Below are positions 1 to 15,953 of a stretch of 64,000 bases of DNA, one piece after another. Source of the stretch: JBBRZM01 sp963813635. Its GTDB lineage: Bacteria; Actinomycetota; Acidimicrobiia; IMCC26256; JBBRZM01. The notes beneath the pieces were generated by a model that had not been told where the DNA came from, searched no databases, and was given only the letters and a program-made list of their open reading frames with translations. The stretch spans positions 434,001 through 498,000 of the forward strand of contig CAWEZO010000011.1 in assembly GCA_963813635.1 (NCBI GenBank), read 5' to 3'. The translations under genes were made by a program, and so were the position numbers. Position 1 is the first letter of the stretch; each line of letters opens with the position of its first letter.

Positions 1-342
1 TGCGCATGGACCTCGATGACGACTCCTGGTACGTCGTGCGCAACACTCCCGGGGTCACGGGCTTCGTCGGCAGTGGCGCCAAGCCCACGCCGCTCGCCCG
101 CAAAGAGGTCGAAGACATCCTCGGGGTCGAGAAGCTCGAAGGGCGCGCCGGAGAAGAAGGCGCGCCCGCGCATCGAGTTCGAGACCGGGGAGCAGGTGCG
201 GGTGGTCGCGGGGCCATTTGCCGACTTCAACGGCGCGATCAGCGAGATCGACGTCGACCGCTCGAAGCTCAAGGTGCTGGTCAACATCTTCGGCCGCGAA
301 ACCCCGGTCGAGCTCGAGTTCGGCCAAGTCGCGAAGCTCTAG
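1..342 (+). CDS. nusG: Transcription termination/antitermination protein NusG, C-terminal part (5' end outside window, one frameshift)
   Basis: NusG binds RNA polymerase and links it to Rho or the ribosome. The visible part covers the end of the NGN domain (WYVVRNTPGVTGFVG) and the C-terminal KOW domain (GPFADFNGAISEID, then VLVNIFGRETPVELEF), ending with the usual short tail at a TAG. The gene begins upstream of the window. The reading frame changes near 141, where GAAGGGCGCG would read on correctly as GAAGGCGCG, so one extra G is likely. The order nusG-rplK-rplA is the normal one. The product call is firm; the frameshift is read as a sequence error because both halves are conserved NusG. 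Confidence 0.95.
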   Translation, partial: CAWTSMTTPGTSCATLPGSRASSAVAPSPRRSPAKRSKTSSGSRSSKGAPEKKARPRIEFETGEQVRVVAGPFADFNGAISEIDVDRSKLKVLVNIFGRETPVELEFGQVAKL

Positions 343-351
343 GAAGAGAAG

Positions 352-780
352 ATGGCAAAGAAGAAGCTCGCTGCAGTCGTGAAGATCCAGATTCCCGCGG
401 GGCAGGCCACGCCGGCGCCGCCGGTCGGTACCGCGCTGGGCCCGCACGGGATCAACATCATGGACTTCTGCAAGTCCTACAACGCCGCGACGGAATCGCA
501 GCGGGGGATGGTCATCCCGGCCGAGATCTCGATCTTCGAGGACCGGTCGTTCACGTTCGTGACCAAGACGCCGCCGGCCGCGTTCCTCCTGCGCCAGGCC
601 GCCGGCATCGAGAAGGGCGCGCAGAACGTCCGCACCGAGGTGGCGGGGACCGTGACGCGGGCGCAGGTGCGCCAGATCGCCGAGACCAAGATGCCCGACC
701 TCAACGCAATCGACCTGAAGGGCGCGATGCTCCAGGTCGAGGGCACCGCTCGTTCCATGGGAATCAAGGTCGACGGCTGA
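352..780 (+). CDS. rplK: 50S ribosomal protein L11
   Basis: L11 forms the GTPase-associated centre of the large subunit with 23S rRNA and the L10/L12 stalk. The 142-aa product has the usual length. It starts MAKKKLAAVVKIQIPAGQAT with the N-terminal PAPPVGTALGPHGINIMDFC segment and ends with the rRNA-binding C-terminal domain (MPDLNAIDLKGAMLQVEGTA). The start follows a GGAAGAGAAG purine tract 9 bases after the nusG stop, so it is probably cotranscribed with nusG. Confidence 0.98.
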   Translation: MAKKKLAAVVKIQIPAGQATPAPPVGTALGPHGINIMDFCKSYNAATESQRGMVIPAEISIFEDRSFTFVTKTPPAAFLLRQAAGIEKGAQNVRTEVAGTVTRAQVRQIAETKMPDLNAIDLKGAMLQVEGTARSMGIKVDG

Positions 781-798
781 GTCGTTTTCTGCATCCCC

Positions 799-821
799 CC
801 GGCCGATGACCTCGCGGCCGG
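799..821 (+). promoter_or_regulatory. Hairpin in the rplK-rplA gap
   Basis: CCGGCCG (799-805) and CGGCCGG (815-821) form a perfect 7-bp stem with a 9-base loop in the 81-base gap between rplK and rplA. It could be a processing or attenuation site, or an L1-binding leader. L1 autoregulation is known in other bacteria, but no L1-site consensus was matched here. Confidence 0.35.
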
Positions 822-861
822 ACCCGGACACACCCGAGGGAGCTCACAGAAGGAGCGAACG

Positions 862-1581
862 GTGGCACAGGGCAAGAAGTACGTCGACGCAACCCGCAAC
901 TACGAACGCGAGCACCTCCACACACCGGTCGAGGCGCTCGATCTCGTGAAGACGCTGTCGAGCCGGAAGTTCGACGAGACCGTCGAGGTCGCGTTCCGCC
1001 TGGGGATCGATCCCCGCAAGGCCGAGCAGATGCTCCGCGGCACGGTGTCGCTGCCGCACGGCACGGGCAAGTCCGTGCGGGTCGCCGTGTTCGCCGCGGG
1101 CGAGCCGGCCCGCGAGGCCGAGGAGGCCGGCGCGGATGTTGTCGGTTCCGACGACCTCGTGAAGCGAATTGAAGGCGGCTTCATGGATTTCGACGTTGCC
1201 ATCGCCACGCCCGATCTCATGGCCCAGGTCGGCAAGCTCGGCCGCACGCTGGGGCCACGCGGTCTCATGCCCAACCCGAAGACCGGCACGGTGACCACCG
1301 ACGTGGGCAAGACCGTGGCCGAGTTCAAGGCGGGCAAGGTCGAGTACCGCACCGACAAGAGCGGCAACGTGCACGTGCCGATCGGCAAGGTGAGCTTCGA
1401 GCGCGACGCTTTGGTCAGCAATTACCTGGCGGTGCTCGACGAGATCATGCGGGCGAAGCCGGCGGCCGCCAAGGGCAAGTACGTGAAGAGCGCGAGCACG
1501 TCGTCGACGATGGGCCCGGGTGTACGGATCGATCCCGCACACATGCGCGACACAGATGTGGTCGAAGCAGCCGGCGCGTAG
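862..1581 (+). CDS. rplA: 50S ribosomal protein L1
   Basis: L1 forms the mobile L1 stalk next to the E site and in many bacteria represses its own operon. The 239-aa product has the family hallmarks: FDETVEVAFRLGIDPRKAEQ near the N terminus, the central GRTLGPRGLMPNPKTGTVT loop, and FKAGKVEYRTDKSGNVHVPI in the second domain. The GTG start is preceded by an AAGGAG at 850-855. The last ~12 residues (RIDPAHMRDTDV) are a short extra tail. Confidence 0.98.
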   Translation: MAQGKKYVDATRNYEREHLHTPVEALDLVKTLSSRKFDETVEVAFRLGIDPRKAEQMLRGTVSLPHGTGKSVRVAVFAAGEPAREAEEAGADVVGSDDLVKRIEGGFMDFDVAIATPDLMAQVGKLGRTLGPRGLMPNPKTGTVTTDVGKTVAEFKAGKVEYRTDKSGNVHVPIGKVSFERDALVSNYLAVLDEIMRAKPAAAKGKYVKSASTSSTMGPGVRIDPAHMRDTDVVEAAGA

Positions 1582-1744
1582 TACTTTTCACTGACAAGCA
1601 ATCCCGCCCCAGACCTCCGGTCTCTTTGAGGCAATGGGCCGACCGCACGGTAGGCCCGCCGGACGAGGCGACCTCTCGGCCGACCTGTCGGTGCACGAGA
1701 CGTCCTTCGAGTGGGCGTCTCGTTTCGTCGTTTCAGGGAGCGTC
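1582..1744 (+). promoter_or_regulatory. rplJ-rplL leader with a hairpin
   Basis: This 163-base gap precedes rplJ. It contains a stem GAGACGTCC / GGGCGTCTC (1697-1721, 7-base loop, one mismatch), ending about 24 bases before the ATG, whose ribosome site is AGGGAG. rplJL leaders are commonly bound by the L10(L12)4 complex for autoregulation. Position and structure fit that role, but I did not identify a kink-turn or other L10 motif. No clear -35/-10 pair is visible. Confidence 0.4.
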
Positions 1745-2519
1745 ATGGCTCAAGCCGAGAGCGCAACAAAGCCGAGGGAACGCAAGGTTACGATCGTCGA
1801 GGAGATCCGGACGAAGTTGGGCGCGGCCGACGCCGCCGTGCTCACGGAGTACCGCGGTCTGACCGTGGGCGCCATCGCCGAGCTGCGCGGCGCGCTGCGC
1901 CCGGCCGATGCCGAGTACAAGATCTTCAAGAACACGCTCGGTCGCCTCGCGGCCGAGGCGGCGGGGCTCACGGAGCTGGTACCGCTCTTCGAGGGCCCGA
2001 CGGCGATCGCGTTCGTGCAGGGTGACGCAGTCATCGCGGCGAAGGCGCTGCGCGACTTTGGCCGCACCCACCCGTCGCTGGTGGTCAAGGGTGGCACACT
2101 CGGCCCACGCGTGCTCACACCGGCCGAGTGGGCCACGCTCGCCGACATCGCAGCCGCGCGACACGTTGCTCGCCATGCTCGCCGGCGCGTTCCAGGCGCC
2201 GCTGACCAAGGCCGCCGGGCTGTTCCAGGCGTTCCCACGCAACCTTGCCTACGGGATCAAGGCCTACGTCGACCAGCGGGTGGCCGCAGGCGAGGCGCTC
2301 GAAGAACCCGCGGCGGCCGAACCCGTCGCCGAGCCTGCAGAGCCCGAAGCAGCAGTCACGGAGCCGCCCGTCGCGCCCGATGCGGAACCCGCCGGCGACG
2401 CGGCCGAAGAGCAAGCAGTTCTCGAGGTCGCCACCGAGGCGGCCGAGGCGTCAGTCGAAGCCGCCGCGGAGGCTGGGGTCGAATCCCCCGCCGAAGCGGC
2501 GACCGATCCGTCCGAGTAG
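1745..2519 (+). CDS. rplJ: 50S ribosomal protein L10, with long acidic-alanine tail (one frameshift)
   Basis: L10 anchors the L7/L12 dimers on the large subunit. The N-terminal part reads VEEIRTKLGAADAAVLTEYRG and YKIFKNTLGRLAA, followed by LFEGPTAIAFVQGD, all typical of L10. Near 2153 the frame shifts: GCAGCCGCGCGAC should be one base shorter to continue into DTLLAMLAGAFQAPL. Corrected length is about 257 aa against roughly 175 for the family. The excess is a Glu/Ala/Pro-rich C-terminal tail of about 75 residues (from about 2,305), probably disordered. Function is firm; the role of the tail is unknown. Confidence 0.95.
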
Positions 2520-2540
2520 CACACAAGGGAGAGCACGACC

Positions 2541-2929
2541 ATGGCGACAATGAGCACGGAAGACCTCCTGGAGGTCTTCAAGAACATGTCTGTCCTCGAG
2601 CTGAACGAGTTCCTGAAAGCGTTCGAGGAGGAGTTCGGTGTCACCGCCGCGGCTCCGGTTGCGGTCGCGGCGGCGCCTGCCGGCGGCGGCGGCGAGGTTG
2701 CGCGGCAGTCGAGGAGCAGGACGAGTTCGACGTCGTCCTCCAAGCAGCCGGTGACAAGAAGATCCAGGTCATCAAAGAGGTGCGTTCGCTCACGAGTCTC
2801 GGCCTGAAAGAGGCGAAGGACCTCGTCGACAGCGCACCCAAGGCGGTCCTGGAGAAGGCGTCGAAAGAAGACGCCGAGAAGGCCAAGGCCACACTCGAGG
2901 GGGCCGGCGCGACCGTCGAGCTCAAATAG
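2541..2929 (+). CDS. rplL: 50S ribosomal protein L7/L12 (one frameshift)
   Basis: L7/L12 is the stalk protein that recruits translational GTPases. The N-terminal dimerisation domain (LLEVFKNMSVLELNEFLKAF) is followed by an Ala/Gly hinge and the C-terminal globular domain (FDVVLQAAGDKKIQVIKEV ... GLKEAKDLVDSAPKAV ... GATVELK). One base is missing near 2,700-2,705 in the hinge (GTTGCGCGGCAG); restoring a G gives 129 aa, the normal length. The ATG follows a GGGAGAG ribosome site and lies 21 bases after rplJ. Confidence 0.96.
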
Positions 2930-2957
2930 CCGCTGTCCGTTTTGGGTAGCTGCACGC

Positions 2958-2986
2958 TTGACCCCCGCGGAGGGTCGTCGTATCCT
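2958..2986 (+). promoter_or_regulatory. Sigma70-type promoter upstream of rpoB
   Basis: TTGACC (2958-2963) and TATCCT (2981-2986) are separated by exactly 17 bases and match the housekeeping -35/-10 pattern well. It lies 29 bases after the rplL stop and about 195 bases before the rpoB start, so rpoBC can be transcribed separately from rplJL with a long leader. A perfect inverted repeat overlaps this promoter. Confidence 0.7.
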
Positions 2987-2993
2987 CCGCGGG
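2964..2993. promoter_or_regulatory. 10-bp perfect inverted repeat inside the rpoB promoter
   Basis: CCCGCGGAGG (2964-2973) and CCTCCGCGGG (2984-2993) are exact reverse complements with a 10-base spacer. The left arm sits in the -35/-10 spacer and the right arm covers most of the -10 box. It may be an operator, or the hairpin terminator of rplJL doubling up with the promoter; no T-run follows. Confidence 0.6.
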
Positions 2994-3054
2994 CACGTCA
3001 TCGGCTTCGGTGATGTGGGCGCCGCATTTCCGCGGCGTACCGATTGGCGCGGTG

Positions 3055-3084
3055 TTGCAGCCGGCGTAGCCGAGGGGCTATGAT
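3055..3084 (+). promoter_or_regulatory. Second candidate promoter upstream of rpoB
   Basis: TTGCAG (3055-3060), an 18-base spacer, then TATGAT (3079-3084). The -10 box is close to consensus. It would start transcription about 90 bases before rpoB, downstream of the first promoter at 2958. Between here and the start lies a C/T-rich stretch without other obvious signals. Confidence 0.55.
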
Positions 3085-3178
3085 CCGGCTTGCCTTGTCT
3101 GCCCGCTCGTGCCTTTGCTGAAGTTCCAACCCTTGGCCCGTCGCGGCGCTCTGCTTCCCTCTGTCCCAAGGAGTGACG

Positions 3179-6100
3179 TTGGTTCGTCTCGCGTCCCGGG
3201 AACGTTTGTCGTTCAGCAAGCTTCGTGAGGTGCTCGCGCTCCCCGATCTGATCGCGGTGCAGCGGGAATCCTTCGAGTGGTTCCTCAACGAGGGTGTCGC
3301 CGAGGTGCTGCGCGACATCTCCCCGATCGAGGACTTCACCGGCCAGCTCAAGCTCGAGCTCGCGGACCACGTCTTCGACCCGCCGAAGCACTCCGAAGAC
3401 GAGTGTCGCGAGCGCGACATGACGTTCGCGCGGCCGCTGTTCGTGACTGCGCGCTTCATGAACTCGCAGACGGGTGAGATCAAAGAGCAGACGGTCTTCA
3501 TGGGCGATTTCCCGATGATGACCAATCGCGGCACGTTCATCATCAACGGCACCGAGCGCATCGTCGTGTCGCAGCTCGTGCGATCGCCGGGCGTCTATTT
3601 CGGCATCAGCCCCGACAAGACCTCGCCGGAGAAGGACGTTGTCGACGCCAAGATGATCCCCGGTCGGGGCGCGTGGCTCGAGTTCGAGGTCGACAAGAAA
3701 GACACCGTGTACGTGCGTATCGACCGCAAGCGCAAGCAGCCGGTCACCGTGCTGCTCAAGGCGCTGGGCTTCGGCGAGTCGCCCGAGGAGCTGCTCGGTC
3801 TCATCCTCGACAAGAACGGCGACCCCTACGAGTCGATCCGCAACACGCTCCAGAAGGATCACACCGACGACGCCGACGCCGCGTTCATCGACATCTACCG
3901 CAAGCTGCGTCCGGGCGAGCCCCCCACGCCCGATTCCGCACGCGCGCTGCTCGAGAACCTCTTCTTCAACCCCAAGCGCTACGACATGGCCAAGGTCGGC
4001 CGGCACAAGGTGTCGAAGAAGCTGCGCGACGAGTACGCGAACCTGCCGTTGAAGAAGTTCGGGCTCACGGTGCCCAACGCCGACCCCGACGCCGGGCCGG
4101 TCGACTACCAGCTCTCGAAAGCCGACATCCTCTCGACGGTGTCGTACATCGTGAAGCTGCACAACAACGACCCCGACTATTTCCCCGACGATATCGACCA
4201 CTTCGGCAACCGCCGGGTGCGCTCGGTCGGTGAGCTGATCCAGAACCAGGTTCGCGTCGGCCTCTCGCGCATGGAGCGGGTCGTGCGCGAGCGCATGACC
4301 ACCCAGGACGTCGAGGCGATCACCCCGCAGACCCTGATCAACATCCGTCCCGTGGTCGCCGCGATCAAGGAGTTCTTCGGCTCCTCGCAGCTCAGCCAGT
4401 TCATGGACCAGACCAACCCGCTGGCCGGGCTCACCCACAAGCGCCGTCTCTCCGCGCTCGGGCCCGGGGGCCTGTCGCGTGAACGGGCCGGGTTCGAAGT
4501 ACGAGACGTCCACCAGAGCCACTACGGCCGCATGTGCCCGATCGAGACGCCGGAAGGCCCCAACATCGGCCTCATCGGTTACCTCGCGACGTTTCGCGCG
4601 CATCAACCGGTTCGGCTTCATCGAGACGCCGTACCGCAAGGTCGTCAAGGGCGTTGCCCTCGACGACATCCAGTACCTCGCGGCCGACGACGAGGACCGC
4701 TACGTCATCGCGCAGGCCAACGCAAATGTCGACGAGAAGGGCCGGTTCACCGACCCGAAGGTGCTCGTGCGGGCTCGCCGCGGCGATGTCGCGTACGTCA
4801 ACCCGACTGACGTCGACTACATGGACGTGTCGCCGAAGCAGATCGTGTCGGTGGCGACCGCGCTCATCCCGTTTCTCGAGCACGACGACGCCAACCGGGC
4901 GCTCATGGGTGCCAACATGCAGCGCCAGGCCGTGCCGCTCCTGCGCGCCACCGCGCCATACATCGGCACGGGCGTCGAGGGGCGCGCCGCACGCGATGCG
5001 GGCGATCTCGTGCTGGCGGAAGACGATGGCACCGTCGTCGAGGTCGCGGGCGACGCGATCATCGTCGACTACGACAAGGGCGGCCGCAAGACCTATCGCC
5101 TCTCCAAGTTCCGTCGCTCCAACCAGGGCACGTGCATCAACCAGAAGCCACTCGTCGCCGAAGGCAACCCGGTGGAGAAGGGCGATGTGCTCGCCGACGG
5201 GCCGTCGACCCACCGGGGCGAGCTCGCGCTGGGCAAGAACCTGCTGGTCGCGTTCATGCCGTGGAAGGGCCACAACTACGAGGACGCGATCGTCATCTCC
5301 GAGCGCCTCGTGCGCGACGACGTGCTCACGTCGATCCATATCGAGGAGCACGAGATCGATGCCCGCGACACGAAGCTGGGCGCCGAGGAGATCACTCGCG
5401 ACATCCCCAACCTCTCCGAGGACATCCTCAAGGACCTCGACGAGCGGGGGATCATCCGCATCGGCGCCGAAGTCGGCCCCGGCGACATCCTCGTCGGGAA
5501 GGTCACGCCCAAGGGTGAGACCGAGCTCACGCCGGAAGAGCGCCTGTTGCGCGCGATCTTCGGTGAGAAAGCGCGTGAGGTGCGCGACACGTCGTTGAAG
5601 GTGCCGCACGGCGAGACCGGCAAGGTCATCGACGTCAGGGTGTTCTCACGCGACGACGGCCATGAGCTGCCCCCGGGTGTCAACCAGCTGGTGCGGGTGT
5701 ACGTGGCCCAGAAGCGCAAGATCAGCGAGGGCGACAAGCTCGCCGGGCGTCACGGCAACAAGGGCGTCATCTCCAAGATCCTCCCGATCGAGGACATGCC
5801 CCACCTCGCCGACGGCACGCCCGTCGACATCGTGCTCAACCCGCTCGGCGTGCCGAGCCGTATGAACGTCGGCCAGGTGCTCGAAGCGCACCTGGGGTAC
5901 GCGGCCCGTCATGGGTGGACCGCCGAGTCGGCCGCGCCGCGGAGCGGCCGCAAGACCAGCACGGTCACCGAGCCGGCGGTATGGGTCAACACGCCCGTGT
6001 TCGACGGCGCCCACTGGGACGAGGCCGACCAGGCCGGTCCGGAAGGCACGATCCAGAGCCTGTTCGAGCAGATGAACCCCGACGGCGCGGATGGCCAACG

Positions 6101-6659
6101 ACTCGTCGCCACTGACGGCAAGGCCACGTTGTACGACGGCCGCACCGGTGAGCCCTACGACCGGCCGGTCACCGTCGGTTGCGTCTACATCTTGAAGCTC
6201 GCCCACCTCGTCGACGACAAGATCCACGCCCGGTCGACCGGTCCGTACTCGATGATCACGCAGCAGCCGCTCGGTGGGAAGGCCCAGTTCGGCGGCCAGC
6301 GGTTCGGCGAGATGGAAGTGTGGGCGCTCGAGGCGTACGGCGCGGCGTACGCGCTGCAAGAGATCCTGACCATCAAGTCCGACGACGTGCTCGGCCGCGT
6401 GAAGGTCTACGAGGCCATCGTCAAGGGCGAGAACATTCCCGAGCCGGGCATCCCCGAGAGCTTCAAGGTGCTCATCAAGGAGATGCAGGCACTCTGCCTC
6501 AACGTCCGCGTCATGAACGCGGCCGGCGAAGAGGTCGAGATCCGCGAGCTCGACGAAGACGCGTTCCGCACCACCGAATCGCTCGGCATCGACCTCTCTC
6601 GACCCGAGCGTGGCACCGACGAGGAAGACGAGCGGCGCCGCGAGACGGCTCCGTTCTAG
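3179..6659 (+). CDS. rpoB: DNA-directed RNA polymerase beta subunit (one frameshift)
   Basis: Catalytic beta subunit of RNA polymerase. I place the start at TTG 3179 (VRLASRERLSFSKL), 5 bases after AAGGAG; GTG 3173 lies inside that ribosome site. The rifampicin-pocket cluster is intact (SSQLSQFMDQTNPL, THKRRLSALGPGGL); the residue at E. coli position 518 is Thr rather than Asn. Further motifs are RMCPIETPEGPNIGL, KNLLVAFMPWKGHNYEDAI, GRHGNKGVISKI, QPLGGKAQFGGQRFGEMEVW. Near 4593 the frame shifts in ACGTTTCGCGCGC; removing one base restores RINRFGFIETPY. Corrected length is about 1,159 aa, normal for actinobacteria. Confidence 0.98.
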
Positions 6660-6692
6660 GTACAAGCCGCACAACCAGTTAGGGAGCAGCCC

Positions 6693-10886
<4,194 letters not shown>

Positions 10887-10888
10887 CC

Positions 10889-10901
10889 AGGGGGACCCCC
10901 T
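10889..10901 (+). terminator. Short GC hairpin after rpoC
   Basis: AGGGGGACCCCCT is a perfect 13-base palindrome starting three bases after the rpoC stop codon, with no U-tract after it. It may be a weak intrinsic terminator of rpoBC, placed just before the next promoter at 10,913. Confidence 0.45.
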
Positions 10902-10912
10902 CGCGGGCCGGT

Positions 10913-10941
10913 TTGACCAGCTGCGGGGGCGTTCCTATTCT
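10913..10941 (+). promoter_or_regulatory. Promoter of the str operon (rpsL-rpsG)
   Basis: TTGACC (10913-10918), 17-base spacer, TATTCT (10936-10941). This is a strong-looking housekeeping promoter in the 176-base gap between rpoC and rpsL, giving a leader of about 110 bases. Confidence 0.7.
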
Positions 10942-11062
10942 GGAAACTTCGCGCGCCACTTCGGTGGCGTCGCACGGACGGCGCAGCTCATCGTCCCGGT
11001 CGTGTGAAGCCCCGGCTCCATCGGCTTCGATGCGCCGCGCAGCCTAGAGGTTCAGGAGCAAC

Positions 11063-11434
11063 GTGCCCACGATCCAACAGCTCGTCCGCAAGGGTCGCGA
11101 GACCAAAGCGGAGAAGTCGAAGACCCCAGCGCTCAAGGGCTCGCCGCAGCGCCGGGGCGTGTGCACGCGCGTCTTCACCCACACACCGAAGAAGCCCAAC
11201 TCGGCGCTGCGCAAGGTCGCCCGCGTGCGCCTCACGACGGGCATCGAAGTGACCGCGTACATCCCCGGGATCGGGCACAACCTCCAGGAGCACTCGATCG
11301 TCCTGGTGCGCGGTGGCCGCGTCAAAGACCTTCCCGGCGTGCGGTACAAGATCGTGCGGGGCGCGCTCGACGCGAGTGGCGTCAGCAATCGCAAGCAGGC
11401 GCGCAGCCGTTACGGCGCGAAGAAGGACCACTGA
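11063..11434 (+). CDS. rpsL: 30S ribosomal protein S12
   Basis: S12 sits at the decoding centre. The 123-aa product starts MPTIQQLVRKGRE (GTG codon, ribosome site CAGGAG) and contains TPKKPNSALRKVARVRL and RGGRVKDLPGVRYKIVRG; the two lysines where streptomycin-resistance changes usually occur are both Lys. Its stop codon overlaps the rpsG start (TGATG), indicating translational coupling. Confidence 0.98.
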   Translation: MPTIQQLVRKGRETKAEKSKTPALKGSPQRRGVCTRVFTHTPKKPNSALRKVARVRLTTGIEVTAYIPGIGHNLQEHSIVLVRGGRVKDLPGVRYKIVRGALDASGVSNRKQARSRYGAKKDH

Positions 11435-11904
11435 TGCCGCGTAAAGGTCCCGCCACCCGACGCGACTTGATGCCCGACCCGGTGTACCGGTCGGTCGTTG
11501 TCACGCAGTTCGTCAACAAGGTGTTGCAGCGCGGGAAACGTTCGATCGCCGAGAAGATCGTGTACGACGCGCTCTCCGACATCGAAGAGAAGACGGGCTC
11601 CGATCCGGTCCCCACGCTGAAGCGCGCGGTCGAAAACGTTCGTCCGGCGCTCGAGGTGCGAAGCCGCCGCGTTGGTGGCGCGACCTACCAGGTGCCGGTC
11701 GAGGTGCGTCCGCGTCGCGCGACGACGCTGGCGATCCGGTGGATCGTGGGGTACGCGCGGCAGCGGCGAGAGAAGACGATGGCGGAACGCGTCTCGGCTG
11801 AGCTGATGGATGCCAGTAACGGGTTGGGCGCGGCGATCAAGCGCAAGGACGACCTGCAGAAGATGGCAGAGTCGAACAAAGCCTTCGCGCACTACCGGTG
11901 GTGA
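11434..11904 (+). CDS. rpsG: 30S ribosomal protein S7
   Basis: S7 nucleates assembly of the 30S head and contacts tRNA at the E site. The 156-aa product is full length, with MPRKGPATRRDLMPDPVYRS, VEVRPRRATTLAIRWIV and the C-terminal AIKRKDDLQKMAESNKAFAH helix. The start overlaps the rpsL stop. A 330-base gap follows before fusA, longer than usual for this operon. Confidence 0.98.
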   Translation: MPRKGPATRRDLMPDPVYRSVVVTQFVNKVLQRGKRSIAEKIVYDALSDIEEKTGSDPVPTLKRAVENVRPALEVRSRRVGGATYQVPVEVRPRRATTLAIRWIVGYARQRREKTMAERVSAELMDASNGLGAAIKRKDDLQKMAESNKAFAHYRW

Positions 11905-12020
11905 TCGCCGTTGTTGCTCGCGTTGCGTAGCTGGGCTTTATGCCGGTGGCCGGCGAAGCAGACCGGCACCGAACAGGCCCGCTAGCCGTCACGTTCGCGG
12001 CGGGCGGATCCGCCGGCTGC

Positions 12021-12135
12021 GGCGCCCGACTGCGCCCGGTGATCTGACGGAGCCCCTGCGAGTTTCCGGCCTGCGGCCGAAAACTCGGCCCTTCGGGGCC
12101 GGGTCTCCGCCAGCGGGCGCAACGGTCGGGGCGCC
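12021..12135. repeat. Structured intergenic repeat, copy 1 (nested stems with two inner hairpins)
   Basis: It fills most of the rpsG-fusA gap. From outside in: GGCGCCCGAC (12021-12030) pairs with GTCGGGGCGCC (12125-12135, one bulge); GCGCCCG (12032-12038) pairs with CGGGCGC (12114-12120); GGAGCCCC pairs imperfectly with GGGTCTCC; inside lie hairpin GAGTTTCCGGCC/GGCCGAAAACTC (12060-12086, 3-base loop, one mismatch) and hairpin GGCCC-TTCG-GGGCC (12087-12100). A second copy at 29274 keeps the inner sequences but differs in the stems with pairing preserved. It could be a small mobile element, a terminator/attenuator or a structured RNA; I cannot tell which. The rest of the 330-base gap shows no gene. 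Confidence 0.7.
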
Positions 12136-12180
12136 GCATCCAACGGCTCCGCCTGATCAGCAACGAACATGGAAGTGCGC

Positions 12181-12234
12181 GAAGACGTAGAGGGTTAGAG
12201 AAGAAGAAGTAGAGAGAGAAGAAGAGAAGAAGAG
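12181..12234 (+). promoter_or_regulatory. Purine-only leader of fusA
   Basis: The 54 bases before the fusA ATG are almost entirely A and G (repeated GAAGA/GAGA units; only a few T and one C near the 5' end). It contains weak AGAG-type ribosome sites but no GGAGG. Such a tract should be unstructured in the mRNA and might support high initiation. It contrasts sharply with the GC-rich sequence before it. Confidence 0.6.
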
Positions 12235-14361
<2,127 letters not shown>

Positions 14362-14389
14362 CCGCGCAAAGAAGGAGCAACACAACCTC

Positions 14390-15578
<1,189 letters not shown>

Positions 15579-15602
15579 CGAAGGGCGCGGCGAGCATTTC
15601 CG

Positions 15603-15929
15603 ATGGCGGACGCAAAGGGTCAGAAGATCCGGATCCGATTGAAGGCCTACGACCACGAGATCATCGACCAGTCGACGAAGAAGATCGTCGAGACCGTCCT
15701 GCGCACCCAGGCCAAGGTGCGCGGTCCTGTGCCGCTGCCCACCGAGATTCGCCGCTTCTGTGTGATCCGTTCCCCGCACGTCGACAAGGACTCGCGCGAG
15801 CACTTCGAGATGCGCATCCACAAGCGCCTGATCGACATCGTCGAGCCGACCTCGAAGACCGTCGAATCACTCCAGCGCCTCGACCTCCCCGCCGGTGTCG
15901 ACATCGAGATCAAGATCCAACAGGTCTGA
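15603..15929 (+). CDS. rpsJ: 30S ribosomal protein S10
   Basis: S10 (NusE) is part of the 30S head and also of antitermination complexes. The 108-aa product contains KIRIRLKAYDHEIIDQSTKK, GPVPLPTEIRRFCVIRSPHV and HFEMRIHKRLIDIVEPTSKT. It follows tuf by 24 bases, but the S10 operon is interrupted right after it by a minus-strand gene, so rpsJ probably belongs transcriptionally to the fusA-tuf unit. Confidence 0.98.
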   Translation: MADAKGQKIRIRLKAYDHEIIDQSTKKIVETVLRTQAKVRGPVPLPTEIRRFCVIRSPHVDKDSREHFEMRIHKRLIDIVEPTSKTVESLQRLDLPAGVDIEIKIQQV

Positions 15930-15953
15930 TCCCCCGGCAGGCGCGTCGCGGGC

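Noticed and set aside
12169..12198. Nine-codon leader peptide upstream of fusA (ATG GAA GTG ... TAG)
   Set aside because: No ribosome site in front and no codon pattern suggesting attenuation; easily expected by chance.
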